Of a stretch of DNA of 64,000 bases, positions 33,845 through 43,112 are shown piece by piece. Under the pieces are notes generated by a model, which had not been told where the DNA came from, searched no databases, and saw nothing but the letters and a program-made list of their open reading frames with translations. The stretch spans positions 101,937 through 165,936 of the forward strand of contig CAMCHJ010000002.1 of NCBI GenBank assembly GCA_945874665.1. The letters run 5' to 3'. Position 1 is the stretch's first letter, and every line of letters starts with the position of its first letter. Source of the DNA: Chitinophaga pinensis (GTDB lineage: Bacteria > Bacteroidota > Bacteroidia > UBA7662). The translations under genes were made by a program, and so were the position numbers.

Positions 33845-36832
33845 ATGAAATTAGTTTTTACCATCTTTATTAGCGCAGTACTGTTGGCTTTCGGGCAAGC
33901 AGCTCATGCCCACAATGAAGCCGCCGAAATTCGTTATGTGCAGCAGTACCAGGCCTATGACGCCCCTTGGCAGCAGGAGCTGAAAGTGCTGACCCATTGG
34001 CAGCAATTTAGTCAACGGCACCCCTCTTGGCATGTGATTTTTAACGAGGGCAACAGCAAGCCCCACCGTGCCTATGGCAATGCAATCGCCGTTGGTGGTG
34101 CAGATGTGATGGCCCGCACTTGGCAGTTTATGGCCCAACATTTAGAAGGATTTAACATTCCTGCTGGTGATCTCGAGCTCGTAAACACCCACAGTTCTGC
34201 GAAATACGATTTTGTAAATTTCAGGCAGCTGTACCAGGGACTCGAAATTATTAACAGCCGACTGACGCTTAAATTCACCAAAAATGGCGAAGTAATTTTG
34301 TTTGGATTAGATGTTTTTAACGACATCAACCTCAGCACAATCCCTGCCATCGGCGAGCAGCAAGCCATTTTACTTGCGCAAGCAGGCTTACACAACGTTA
34401 CTGGCAGCAGCGCAACGCCACAACTCAAAGTACTGGCCATTCCCGGCAACCGCACCTACAACTTCAAACTAGTACGTGAAATTTTTATTGATGGCGTAGA
34501 CCACGAAAACGTGCCTGAGCGCTGGGAGGTTTTGGTAGATGCGCAAACAGGCGAACTGCTCTCGCGTCGCAATTTGGTGGTAAACATCAGTGCTCCAGAA
34601 AGTCAAACCACCAACACTAACGGACCAGAAGCCAATGGCAACCTCACCCTCAAAGGCACTATTTTTCCGGTGCATCCATTTCTGCCGAATGCGTTGGTAA
34701 ATCTCCCGCACTTGCAGTTTAGCGTCAATGGAACGACTTATTTCACCGATGCAAACGGCATTTATGATTTGGGCATCAACAATTTGCCCCAAACCGGCAC
34801 CTTTCCTTTGCAAGGCCGCTGGTCGCGCGTGGTGCATGGCAATTCAGGCATGACCACCCCCTCATTTACACTTTTGGTTGATTCATTGCGCGACAGTATC
34901 CACTATGATGGACGCGGCACTACGCCAGCCATCAACAGCATTCGGCACCTCAGCGCCTATTACCATACTTCCTTGGTGCACGATTATATGAAATCGGTAA
35001 TGCCCAACTTCACCGCGCTTGACATACCGCTCACAACCCGCGTAGACCGTACTGATGGTACCTGTAATGCCTTTTTCAATGGCAACTCCATCAACTTTTA
35101 TACCACCGCTGGAGGTTGCAATGCACTATCCATGGTGGCCGACGTGGTGTATCACGAATATGGGCATGCCATCACCAATTATTTTTACAGCTCTTTAGGA
35201 CAAAACTTCCAAAACGGGGGGATGGGCGAAGGTTACAGTGACATTTTTGCCATTACCCTTAACAACGACCCTGTACTAGGCATTGGTTTTAGCGCCACCA
35301 ATCCGAATACATCCATCCGTCGCTACGACATCAACCCTAAAATTTTCCCACAAAATTTAGTAGGACAAGTGCATGCTGATGGCGAGATCATTTGTGGTGC
35401 TTGGTATCGCACTGCTCAAAACATTGGCAACGAAGATACCATGATGGCCATATTAGGTGAATCCATGTATGGTTTAGCCAACGCGCCTAATGGTCAAGAA
35501 GGCTCATTATACACGGATATTTTAATTGATGCCATCCAGGCCGACGACAACGACAACAACTTAAGCAACGGCACCCCGCATTTTAGCCAAATTGTAAATG
35601 CCTTTGCCTTTCACGGAATCAGCTTGCTTTCGAATGTCAATTTCACTTTCACACCGGTAGCCGATGCCAATCAAAACCAACCCATCAACATAGCTACCAA
35701 TATCGTAGTAGCTCCGCCTTTTGATGTTTTTGTGAGTGGTGCTAAAGTAATTTACAGACTCAACAATGCCCCAATGGCCAGCAGCGATACCATCCTGCTC
35801 ACCGCCGCAGGTGGTAATAATTACACTGGCAGCATTCCTGCGCAGCCGCGAGGCACTGTGATCCGGTATTTTGCAGCAGTAACAGACCATGGTGGTAATT
35901 TGGGCGCTACCCAACCTGCCTATGCGACTGACGCTGCTAGTTCTAATTTACACTTCAACATACTTGTTGGTTTCTCAGAATACCAGAGCAATACTTTTGA
36001 AGTTGCTGCCGATGATAATTTATTTACGGTAGGCTGGGGTGCAGACAATGCCACCAGTGGCATTTGGGAATTTGGGGTTTCCATTCCGTCTTATGCCCAA
36101 AACGGCATTCCTGCCAGCATTGTACAACCCGGCACCAATGCCACGCCTGGAGGAACACGTGCTGCCTTCACCCAAAACGCCAGCTCGCCAAACGATCCCA
36201 TAGGTACTGCTGATGTAGATGGCGGGCGCACCACCCTATTCACTCCCGTTTACGACATGAGCATGTACGTTGACCCTGTAATCAGCTACAGCCGTTGGTT
36301 CACCAATGAAATGGGTTCCAATCCCAGCACCAAAAATTTTGATGTGTTTATGACCAACAACGGTGGTGCCACTTGGCTTTTGGTTGAACGCACACGCCGA
36401 AGTGATCGTAGCTGGCGCAGAAATGTGGTACGTGTTGCCGACCTCATGCCACCCACTTCAACGGTACAACTGCGTTTTGTAGCACAAGACCCAAATCCTG
36501 GCGCTATCGTAGAAGCCGCCATCGACGACATCCGCATTTTCGACTTGGTACCTGCCACGAATACTGCCGCTGTTGCTAATCAGCTTACGCTTTTGGCTTA
36601 TCCAAATCCAGCCTCACGCGATTTGAACCTGCGATTTGAGCTCGAAAGCAGCGATGGCGTGCAGATTAGTCTGAGAAACACCCTCGGTCAAATCGTTTAC
36701 CAAAAAACCGAAAAGCTCGATGCTGGCCTGCAGCAGCTACAACTACCCGTAGCCGATTTAGCACGTGGCATGTATATTTTAGAAGTTCGCGGCACACAAC
36801 AAACCGCTTACGAAAACGTGATCTTAAAATAA
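33845..36832 (+). CDS. Large secreted M36 (fungalysin-like) metalloprotease with T9SS sorting domain
   Basis: A 995-residue zinc endopeptidase precursor. A signal peptide (1-23) is followed by an FTP/PepSY propeptide (about 60-250) that keeps the enzyme inactive, and an insert with a carboxypeptidase-regulatory-like fold (about 260-310). The M36 catalytic domain has HEYGH at 437-441 and the third zinc ligand Glu462 in GEGYSDIFA. Downstream is a beta-sandwich of MAM-like look (about 710-900) and then the T9SS type A sorting domain (AYPNPASRDLNLRF, LRNTLGQIVYQ, ARGMYILEV). It is probably exported across the outer membrane and attached to or released from the surface for protein degradation. Confidence 0.92.
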   Translation: MKLVFTIFISAVLLAFGQAAHAHNEAAEIRYVQQYQAYDAPWQQELKVLTHWQQFSQRHPSWHVIFNEGNSKPHRAYGNAIAVGGADVMARTWQFMAQHLEGFNIPAGDLELVNTHSSAKYDFVNFRQLYQGLEIINSRLTLKFTKNGEVILFGLDVFNDINLSTIPAIGEQQAILLAQAGLHNVTGSSATPQLKVLAIPGNRTYNFKLVREIFIDGVDHENVPERWEVLVDAQTGELLSRRNLVVNISAPESQTTNTNGPEANGNLTLKGTIFPVHPFLPNALVNLPHLQFSVNGTTYFTDANGIYDLGINNLPQTGTFPLQGRWSRVVHGNSGMTTPSFTLLVDSLRDSIHYDGRGTTPAINSIRHLSAYYHTSLVHDYMKSVMPNFTALDIPLTTRVDRTDGTCNAFFNGNSINFYTTAGGCNALSMVADVVYHEYGHAITNYFYSSLGQNFQNGGMGEGYSDIFAITLNNDPVLGIGFSATNPNTSIRRYDINPKIFPQNLVGQVHADGEIICGAWYRTAQNIGNEDTMMAILGESMYGLANAPNGQEGSLYTDILIDAIQADDNDNNLSNGTPHFSQIVNAFAFHGISLLSNVNFTFTPVADANQNQPINIATNIVVAPPFDVFVSGAKVIYRLNNAPMASSDTILLTAAGGNNYTGSIPAQPRGTVIRYFAAVTDHGGNLGATQPAYATDAASSNLHFNILVGFSEYQSNTFEVAADDNLFTVGWGADNATSGIWEFGVSIPSYAQNGIPASIVQPGTNATPGGTRAAFTQNASSPNDPIGTADVDGGRTTLFTPVYDMSMYVDPVISYSRWFTNEMGSNPSTKNFDVFMTNNGGATWLLVERTRRSDRSWRRNVVRVADLMPPTSTVQLRFVAQDPNPGAIVEAAIDDIRIFDLVPATNTAAVANQLTLLAYPNPASRDLNLRFELESSDGVQISLRNTLGQIVYQKTEKLDAGLQQLQLPVADLARGMYILEVRGTQQTAYENVILK

Positions 36833-36852
36833 AATCAACCATGTTGGGCGTT

Positions 36853-36899
36853 AAAGCGCTTGCCTAAGGAAAAAAAGCCTGTGGCAAGCGCTTTTGCTT
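36853..36899 (+). terminator. Terminator of the M36 protease gene
   Basis: AAAGCGCTTGCC (36853-36864) pairs with GGCAAGCGCTTT (36883-36894), with an inner AGG/CCT pair, followed by a T-rich stretch. The pheT -7 box begins seven bases later. Confidence 0.82.
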
Positions 36900-36900
36900 T

Positions 36901-36908
36901 TAACTTTG
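36901..36908 (+). promoter_or_regulatory. -7 promoter box of pheT
   Basis: TAACTTTG, 21 bases before the pheT ATG. The -33 position falls in the terminator arm. Confidence 0.5.
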
Positions 36909-36929
36909 CAAGCTGAACACCCTATTTAT

Positions 36930-39341
36930 ATGAAAATATCCTACAATTGGCTGCTTACCTACCTCGAAAAGCCAGTAGCTCTTGATACGCTCAGTGCTGG
37001 TCTCACCGAAATTGGCCTAGAAGTAGATGGTATAGAAAAAATCGGTCACGACGAGCAGGCTTTAGCCGGACTTGTTGTAGGGGAAGTGCTCAGTTGCGAG
37101 CAGCACCCAAATGCTGATAAACTCAAGTGCACTGTGGTAACTACCGACGGCGCCAACCGCCTGCCGATTGTTTGCGGTGCGCCTAATGTGGCGGCTGGAC
37201 AAAAAGTAGTGGTGGCCATGGTTGGCTGTACCCTCCAGCCTTTGGGCGGTGAAAGTTTCACCATCAAAAAAGCAAAAATCCGTGGCGAAGTAAGTGAAGG
37301 CATGCTCTGCGCCGAAGATGAAATCGGCATTGGCGAAAGTCACGATGGCATCATTGTGCTCCCCGCCGAAACCCTTGTAGGCACAGCGGTGGCTGCCATT
37401 TTTGGGGGCGAGCAAGACTATCAAATCGAAATCGGCCTTACTCCCAACCGCACCGATGCCATATCGCATTACGGTGTAGCCCGCGACATTGCTGCTTACC
37501 TGCGCATTGGCCGCAAGTTCCCGAAGCTCACCGAGCCTACTGCGGCAGTACAAACCCAAGAAGTACGCATCCAAGTCGATAACCCTGCAGCTTGCAGTCG
37601 CCTTGCCGGTATCTGCATCAGCGGTGTAAAGCTGGCACCTTCGCCCGAGTGGCTGCAGCAGCGGTTGCAAAGCATTGGCAGCAAGCCCATCAACAATGTA
37701 GTGGATATTACCAATTTTGTAATGTTTGAGCTAGGACAGCCACTACATGCTTACGATTTGCGCAAAATCAAAGGCAATACCATCATCGTTCGCAGTGCTG
37801 AGGCGAATGAAAAAATTACTTTGCTCGACAAAAAAGCTTACCAGCTTAGTCCCGCCAATCTCCTCATTTGCAATGCCGAAGAAGCCATGGGCGTAGCGGG
37901 TGTGATGGGCGGCTTAAACGACTCCATTGCCCCCGACACCACTGATATTTTTATCGAAAGTGCACATTTCGACGCAGCCGTCATACGGAAATCAGCGCGT
38001 TTACTGGGCATCAAAAGCGACGCCAGCTACCGTTTCGAGCGCGGCACCGATCCTGAAATGGTACTTCCTGCCTTGCAGCGCGCAGTAAATCTCATTTTAG
38101 AGCTGGCTGGAGGACAAGTAAGTAGCGCGCTCGTGGATGTGGCCAGCACCGTAGCTGTGCCCAAGCGCCTGCACCTGCTTTACAGCAATTTTGACCGCAT
38201 AATAGGCAAAAAAATCAAGCGAGCAGAAATCCGTGACATCTTGAACCGGCTCGATTTCAACATCGAATATGACTATTCTGAAGGCCTACAGGTGGTGGCT
38301 CCCAATTACCGCGTAGATGTAACCCGAGAAATCGACGTCATCGAAGAAGTATTGCGCATTCACGGTCTCAACAACATTCCACTTGGCGCCGCTGTCCATT
38401 ACGAGGTAGGTTACCCAAAGCGTGGCGACAAAAACGATTGGCAGCAAACCATCAGCACCCAATTGGTAGGCAGCGGCTTCTCCGAAACCATGAGTTTATC
38501 GTTCATCAGCAACGAAGAGCTGGCGCTTATTCCTGGTTTTGAAGGAAAAGAGATTCGCGTGCTCAATCCTGTTAACGAACAAGTGCCGGTTTTGCGACCA
38601 AGTTTGCTCTTCAGCGGCTTACAAAATATTGCGCACAACATCAACCGCCGGCAACTCGACCTTCAATTTTTTGAATTCGGGAAGATTTACTTCAAGCACC
38701 AAAAAAGCCGTAAAGAACAAGACCAGCTAGGGCTTTTTATTACTGGTAACCAGCAAGCAGAAAGTTGGTATGGTAAGGCTACCAAGGCTGATTTGTCCCA
38801 GTTGCATGCCCATGTGCGCAATTTACTGCGCCGCATCGGTTGTTTCGACGCCATGGAAGTAGGTGAAGGCACCCATCCTTGTTTAATCAAGCAGCTCCAA
38901 TACAATTTCGCAGGTAAGCCGGTGGTATATTTAGGCCAAGTAACCCCTGGAATCTGCAAGCACTACGACATCAAGCAGGAAGTGTGGTTTGCCACCATCG
39001 ACTGGCAGCAGCTTTTGCAGGCCCGTGCCACCAAAATACGTTTCCAGGAGCTCCCGAAGTACCCATCGATGCGCCGCGACCTCGCTTTGGTGATTACGAC
39101 CGACCTCAAATACCAAGCTTTAGAACAAGCGGCGCGCAACACTGCTGGCAAATTACTCAAGGAGGTAAACCTCTTCGACGTGTACGAAGGCGATAAGCTT
39201 GGTGCTGGCAAGCGTTCATACGCCATGAGTTTTGTTTTTAACGCGGAAGAAAAGACACTCACCGACCAAGAAGTAGACGCCGTGATGCAGAAATTAATCA
39301 TTAACTTTGAAAAATCTTTAGGTGCCATTGTGCGTCAATAA
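36930..39341 (+). CDS. pheT: Phenylalanine--tRNA ligase beta subunit
   Basis: The large subunit of the (alpha beta)2 enzyme that charges tRNA-Phe. The 803 residues begin with the canonical MKISYNWL. An OB-fold tRNA-binding domain (about 40-155: EVLSCEQHPNADKLKCTVV, VCGAPNVAAGQ) comes next. Then follow the B3/B4 editing region, B5 and the catalytic-like core, and a C-terminal anticodon-binding ferredoxin fold (PKYPSMRRDLALVI). ATG 36930 is preferred over a TTG at 36894 inside the terminator. pheS is not nearby, which is usual in Bacteroidota. A coiled-coil protein and zapA follow. Confidence 0.96.
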   Translation: MKISYNWLLTYLEKPVALDTLSAGLTEIGLEVDGIEKIGHDEQALAGLVVGEVLSCEQHPNADKLKCTVVTTDGANRLPIVCGAPNVAAGQKVVVAMVGCTLQPLGGESFTIKKAKIRGEVSEGMLCAEDEIGIGESHDGIIVLPAETLVGTAVAAIFGGEQDYQIEIGLTPNRTDAISHYGVARDIAAYLRIGRKFPKLTEPTAAVQTQEVRIQVDNPAACSRLAGICISGVKLAPSPEWLQQRLQSIGSKPINNVVDITNFVMFELGQPLHAYDLRKIKGNTIIVRSAEANEKITLLDKKAYQLSPANLLICNAEEAMGVAGVMGGLNDSIAPDTTDIFIESAHFDAAVIRKSARLLGIKSDASYRFERGTDPEMVLPALQRAVNLILELAGGQVSSALVDVASTVAVPKRLHLLYSNFDRIIGKKIKRAEIRDILNRLDFNIEYDYSEGLQVVAPNYRVDVTREIDVIEEVLRIHGLNNIPLGAAVHYEVGYPKRGDKNDWQQTISTQLVGSGFSETMSLSFISNEELALIPGFEGKEIRVLNPVNEQVPVLRPSLLFSGLQNIAHNINRRQLDLQFFEFGKIYFKHQKSRKEQDQLGLFITGNQQAESWYGKATKADLSQLHAHVRNLLRRIGCFDAMEVGEGTHPCLIKQLQYNFAGKPVVYLGQVTPGICKHYDIKQEVWFATIDWQQLLQARATKIRFQELPKYPSMRRDLALVITTDLKYQALEQAARNTAGKLLKEVNLFDVYEGDKLGAGKRSYAMSFVFNAEEKTLTDQEVDAVMQKLIINFEKSLGAIVRQ

Positions 39342-39347
39342 TCAGGG

Positions 39348-39641
39348 ATGGAAAAAACGATTGTTCAACAACTAAACGCCATTAAACAGAAGCTGGAGCG
39401 CTTTTCTCGCAAAATGCAACAGTTATCTGGCGAAAATCAGCAGTTGAAAGACCGTTTGGCCATGGCTCAGCAGCAAAAAGCTGAGCTACAGCAGCAGCTC
39501 GAAGTATTGGAATCACAGAAAAAAATCCTGAAAATTGCTAAAGGACTCGAACACGACCCCAAGGCAAAGCAGGAGGCAAAGCTAAAGGTGAATGAGTTCA
39601 TTAAAGAAATCGATAAGTGTATTGCTCTGTTGCAAGACTAA
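39348..39641 (+). CDS. Small coiled-coil protein between pheT and zapA
   Basis: A 97-residue protein predicted as almost entirely coiled coil: long Gln/Leu/Glu heptads (QLSGENQQLKDRLAMAQQQK) end in a Lys-rich helix and a short tail with one Cys. It has no signal peptide. Its size, shape and position before zapA invite comparison with ZapB-like division proteins, but that is only context. It starts six bases after pheT and is 27 bases ahead of zapA, so it belongs to the same transcript. Confidence 0.75.
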   Translation: MEKTIVQQLNAIKQKLERFSRKMQQLSGENQQLKDRLAMAQQQKAELQQQLEVLESQKKILKIAKGLEHDPKAKQEAKLKVNEFIKEIDKCIALLQD

Positions 39642-39668
39642 GTAAAAGCAGGAAATCGGTTGAGAACC

Positions 39669-39956
39669 ATGGAAAATAAGCATCTTAATATCAAGATAGG
39701 CGACAGAGAATACCCGGTGGTAGTACCGGCATCCGACGAACCACGGGTTCGGGAGGCCGAGCAATTGATTAATTCGAAGCTCAAGGAGTTCAAAGCCTTG
39801 TACCCAGGAGCCGATAAAACCGATCATGCAACTATGACTGCCTTTTTTCTAGCCAACGCATTATTGTCTGTTGATACCAGCACCGAAAGCAACCAGCTCG
39901 AAGTGCGGGCAGCCATCCAAGAGCTCAACGAGCTGCTGGATACCATCAGCGTATAA
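39669..39956 (+). CDS. zapA: Cell division protein ZapA
   Basis: A 95-residue cytoplasmic protein that cross-links FtsZ filaments. The N-terminal strand pair (LNIKIGDREYPVVVPASDEP) and the helix REAEQLINSKLKEFK match ZapA, and a C-terminal coiled coil follows. ATG 39669 is used; a TTG three codons earlier is less likely. It lies in the conserved pheT-coiled coil-zapA-rny block. Confidence 0.85.
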   Translation: MENKHLNIKIGDREYPVVVPASDEPRVREAEQLINSKLKEFKALYPGADKTDHATMTAFFLANALLSVDTSTESNQLEVRAAIQELNELLDTISV

Positions 39957-40015
39957 CCATGTTCACAACCATTCTGCCTCACGATAGCTGCGACCGGGCC
40001 TAAAAACAACCCGTA

Positions 40016-41572
40016 ATGCTAACAACAATCATCATAGGCGCTGTGGCGCTTTTAGGTGGCGTAGGTTTAGGGAGAGTGCTCCTGATGCCTACCGTCAACA
40101 AACAAAAAGAAGAGGCCGAAAAAGAAGCTGGCCGCATCCTCAAAGAAGCTGAATTGCGAGCCGAAGGCATCCGCAAAGAAAAAGAACTCCAAGCCAAAGA
40201 GCGGTTTTTGCAACTGCGTGGTCAGCACGACGACGAGACCAACAGGCGTAACCAGGGTGTTATCCAAAAGGAAAATGCTTTGAAGCAAAAAGAGCAGAGT
40301 TTGAACCAAAAAATCGAACAAACTGCTCGCAAAGAAGCAGAGCTAGATTCGAGCAAAGAGAACCTCACGCGTCAGCTTGAAATATTAGAGCAGCGCAAAG
40401 AAGAGATGGCGAAGGCGCACCAAAGCACCGTAAAAGCGCTCGAAAAAATCGCCAACCTCACTGCCGACGAAGCCAAGCAGCAGCTCATTGAGCAGCTCAA
40501 GGGCGAGGCGAAGAGTCAGGCCATGGCCCAAATCAAAGAAATTGTAGACGAAGCCAAAATGCAGGCCAACAAAGAGGCCAAAAAGGTGGTCATTGAAAGC
40601 ATTCAGCGTACGGCAACCGAGCACGCCATTGAAAATGCCATTTCCGTGTTTCCTATCAAAAACGACGATGTGAAAGGCCAGATCATTGGTCGCGAAGGCC
40701 GAAACATACGTGCCTTTGAAGCGGCTACTGGCGTAGAACTCATTGTAGATGACACACCTGAAGCCATCATCCTGTCGTGCTTTGACCCGTTGCGCCGTGA
40801 AATTGCCCGCGTGGCCTTGCACCGCTTGGTAACCGATGGTCGTATTCACCCCGCTCGTATTGAAGAAGTGGTGGCCAAGACCAAAAAGCAAATCGAAGAA
40901 GAAATTGTAGAAATTGGTGAGCGTACCTGTATCGATTTGGGCATTCATGGTTTGCACCCCGAGCTCGTTCGTTTAGTGGGTAAGATGCGCTACCGCTCTT
41001 CTTACGGTCAAAACCTGCTCCAACACAGCCGTGAAGTAGCCAATCTTTGTGCTACCATGGCGGCTGAGCTCGGACTAAATGCCAAGCTTGCGAAACGTGC
41101 TGGCTTGCTCCACGACATAGGCAAGGTGCCAGATGACAATCCGGAAATTCCACATGCCATTCTAGGTATGCAAATCGCCGAGCGCTGCAAAGAACATCCG
41201 ATTATATGCAATGCGATTGGTGCTCACCACGATGAAATTGAGATGACCGACCCTATTTCGGCCATCGTTCAGGCTTGTGACGCCGTATCAGGTGCCCGTC
41301 CAGGTGCCCGCCGAGAAGTAATCGAGGGCTACATCAAGCGCTTAAAGGACCTCGAAAACCTTGCTGTATCGTACCAAGGCGTAGAAAAAGCCTTTGCCAT
41401 TCAGGCAGGCCGTGAACTCCGCGTGATTGTAGAATCAGAAAAAATCACAGACGATGCTGCCGAGCTCATGTCGGTTGATATTTCGCAGCGCATCCAAAAT
41501 GAGATGCAATATCCGGGTCAAATCAAAGTAACAGTGATCCGAGAGAAGCGCGCTATCGCTTACGCCAAATAA
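40016..41572 (+). CDS. rny: Ribonuclease Y
   Basis: A membrane-tethered endoribonuclease that starts mRNA decay. The 518 residues contain an N-terminal membrane helix (2-24), a long charged coiled coil (about 25-200), a KH RNA-binding domain ([19 protein letters not shown]) and an HD metal domain ([13 protein letters not shown], then GAHHDEIEM). All key residues are kept and the length is normal. It ends the pheT operon and has a clear terminator. Confidence 0.96.
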   Translation: MLTTIIIGAVALLGGVGLGRVLLMPTVNKQKEEAEKEAGRILKEAELRAEGIRKEKELQAKERFLQLRGQHDDETNRRNQGVIQKENALKQKEQSLNQKIEQTARKEAELDSSKENLTRQLEILEQRKEEMAKAHQSTVKALEKIANLTADEAKQQLIEQLKGEAKSQAMAQIKEIVDEAKMQANKEAKKVVIESIQRTATEHAIENAISVFPIKNDDVKGQIIGREGRNIRAFEAATGVELIVDDTPEAIILSCFDPLRREIARVALHRLVTDGRIHPARIEEVVAKTKKQIEEEIVEIGERTCIDLGIHGLHPELVRLVGKMRYRSSYGQNLLQHSREVANLCATMAAELGLNAKLAKRAGLLHDIGKVPDDNPEIPHAILGMQIAERCKEHPIICNAIGAHHDEIEMTDPISAIVQACDAVSGARPGARREVIEGYIKRLKDLENLAVSYQGVEKAFAIQAGRELRVIVESEKITDDAAELMSVDISQRIQNEMQYPGQIKVTVIREKRAIAYAK

Positions 41573-41576
41573 ACGA

Positions 41577-41612
41577 ACCGATGCCTTCCGTAACAGAGGG
41601 CATCGGTCTTTT
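41577..41612 (+). terminator. Intrinsic terminator after rny
   Basis: ACCGATGCC (41577-41585) pairs with GGCATCGGT (41599-41607), followed by CTTTT. Confidence 0.82.
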
Positions 41613-41621
41613 AATGCATGC

Positions 41622-41894
41622 ACGTACTCATTCATTGTAAACAACACCCGCATACCCACGCTTAAATACGGGCGTACAGAACGCGAAATTTGGCACCAAG
41701 GCGCAGCATTGGTAAAAATGGGGCATCAGGTGAGCTATAGCAGCTGGTTACAAATGACCATTTGCCGCCACATGACCGAGGCCTATTTGCAATTATTCGA
41801 AAAAGTAATGAATGGCGAAGCACTCAATCCAGCACCCCCACGCACCTTGGCTACTGAAATACCGCGCCTGCTCCCTTATCAAGATTTGGTGTAG
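41622..41894 (+). pseudogene. Remnant of a family 4-type glycosyltransferase with internal deletion
   Basis: One frame from about 41622 to TAG 41892-41894 reads like the two ends of a glycosyltransferase joined together. The first part, FIVNNTRIPTLKYGRTEREI and then ALVKMGHQVSY, matches the N-terminus of GT4 enzymes (usually VNNT-P-KYGGTERVIW...LVKMGH-V). The second part, HMTEAYLQLFEKVMNGEAL, resembles a GT C-terminal helix. The middle 200-300 residues are gone. No start codon precedes the frame; it runs back into the rny terminator without an ATG. The end overlaps the purM 3' end by 16 bases. It is most likely a decaying relic. Confidence 0.65.
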
Positions 41895-43054
41895 CAGAAG
41901 CTGCCGTAAGGCGTGTGCAGTTGCACGCTGGCCTCAGCAGCGGCCTCAACCCGCCCAACGATCTGGGCTTCCACGCCAAAACTCCGCGAAATATCCATCA
42001 CTTCCTGCGCGTGTGCCGCTGGTAAATACACCTCCATGCGGTGACCCATGTTAAAAACCTGGTACATTTCTTTGTAATCTGTTTGCGACTCTTCACGAAT
42101 CATTTCAAACAAAGGCGGTACAGGGAAGAAATTGTCTTTAACCACGCTCAATCCTTCAATAAAATGCAATACCTTGGTTTGCGCGCCACCTGAGCAATGT
42201 ACTAAGCCATGAATCTGTGGGCGCAGCTGCTGCAACACCTTTTGCAATACAGGAGCATAGGTACGTGTTGGCGACAATACCAACTTACCTGCGTCTAGCG
42301 GTGTGCCAGCTACGGCATCTGTTAACTGGCGACTGCCGGCATATACCAAAGCCGCGTCGATGCCTTGGTCGTAGGTTTCTGGATAGCGATTAGCCACCAT
42401 TTTATTAAACACATCGTGGCGTGCAGAGGTGAGGCCGTTAGACCCCATGCCGCCATTGTAGCTTTGCTCGTAACTGGCTTGACCATAAGACGCCAGTCCT
42501 ACAATCACATCACCAGCCTGTATGCGGTCGTTACTCACTACATCAGCACGGCGCATGCGAGCCGTAACTGTTGAATCAACCACCACTGTGCGTACCAAAT
42601 CACCTAAATCGGCTGTTTCGCCTCCGCCAAAATGAATGTGTACCCCATGCGCGGCCATCTCTTCAATAAACTCTTGAGTACCTGAAATCAAGGCGCTGAT
42701 CACCTCACCCGGTACCAAACGTTTGTTACGGCCAATGGTAGACGACAATAAAAAGTCAGTTGTGGCACCCACACACAATAAATCATCAATGTTCATCACC
42801 ACAGCATCTATGGCAATGCCTTTCCAAACACTTAAATCCCCTGTTTCTTTCCAATAGGCATAGGCAAGTGAAGACTTCGTACCAGCGCCATCGGCATGTA
42901 TGATGTTGCACCAATCGGGGTCATTACCCAAAAAATCAGGCAAAATCTTGCAAAAAGCCCTCGGAAAAAGCCCTTTATCGAGCTTGGCAATGGCTTTGTG
43001 TACGTCCTCTTTGGCGGCAGATACGCCCCGATCGTTGTATTTCGACTGACTCAT
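41879..43054 (-). CDS. purM: Phosphoribosylformylglycinamidine cyclo-ligase (AIR synthase)
   Basis: Closes the imidazole ring in purine synthesis, using ATP. The 391 residues fit the longer Bacteroidota PurM. Visible signatures are YNDRGVSAAKEDVHKAI at the start, HADGAGTKSSLAY, AIDAVVMNIDDLLCVGA, HFGGGETADL and a late VHCSGGAQTK with FNMGHRMEV. ATG 43054 is chosen since the family starts just before YNDRGV. A -7 box at 43076-43083 lies inside the porE terminator hairpin. No other pur genes are adjacent. Confidence 0.93.
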   Translation of the reverse strand: MSQSKYNDRGVSAAKEDVHKAIAKLDKGLFPRAFCKILPDFLGNDPDWCNIIHADGAGTKSSLAYAYWKETGDLSVWKGIAIDAVVMNIDDLLCVGATTDFLLSSTIGRNKRLVPGEVISALISGTQEFIEEMAAHGVHIHFGGGETADLGDLVRTVVVDSTVTARMRRADVVSNDRIQAGDVIVGLASYGQASYEQSYNGGMGSNGLTSARHDVFNKMVANRYPETYDQGIDAALVYAGSRQLTDAVAGTPLDAGKLVLSPTRTYAPVLQKVLQQLRPQIHGLVHCSGGAQTKVLHFIEGLSVVKDNFFPVPPLFEMIREESQTDYKEMYQVFNMGHRMEVYLPAAHAQEVMDISRSFGVEAQIVGRVEAAAEASVQLHTPYGSFCYTKS

Positions 43055-43061
43055 GATAGGC

Positions 43062-43094
43062 AAAAAAAGAAAGGGCAAAGTTACTTGCCCTTTC
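43062..43094 (-). terminator. Intrinsic terminator of the porE-like gene
   Basis: GAAAGGGCAA (43069-43078) pairs with TTGCCCTTTC (43085-43094); a T-run follows on the minus strand. Confidence 0.83.
43076..43083 (-). promoter_or_regulatory. -7 promoter box of purM within a terminator loop
   Basis: Minus-strand TAACTTTG, 21 bases before the purM ATG and lying in the loop and one arm of the porE terminator. Confidence 0.45.
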
Positions 43095-43112
43095 CTTTAT
43101 TTTCGAATGTGA

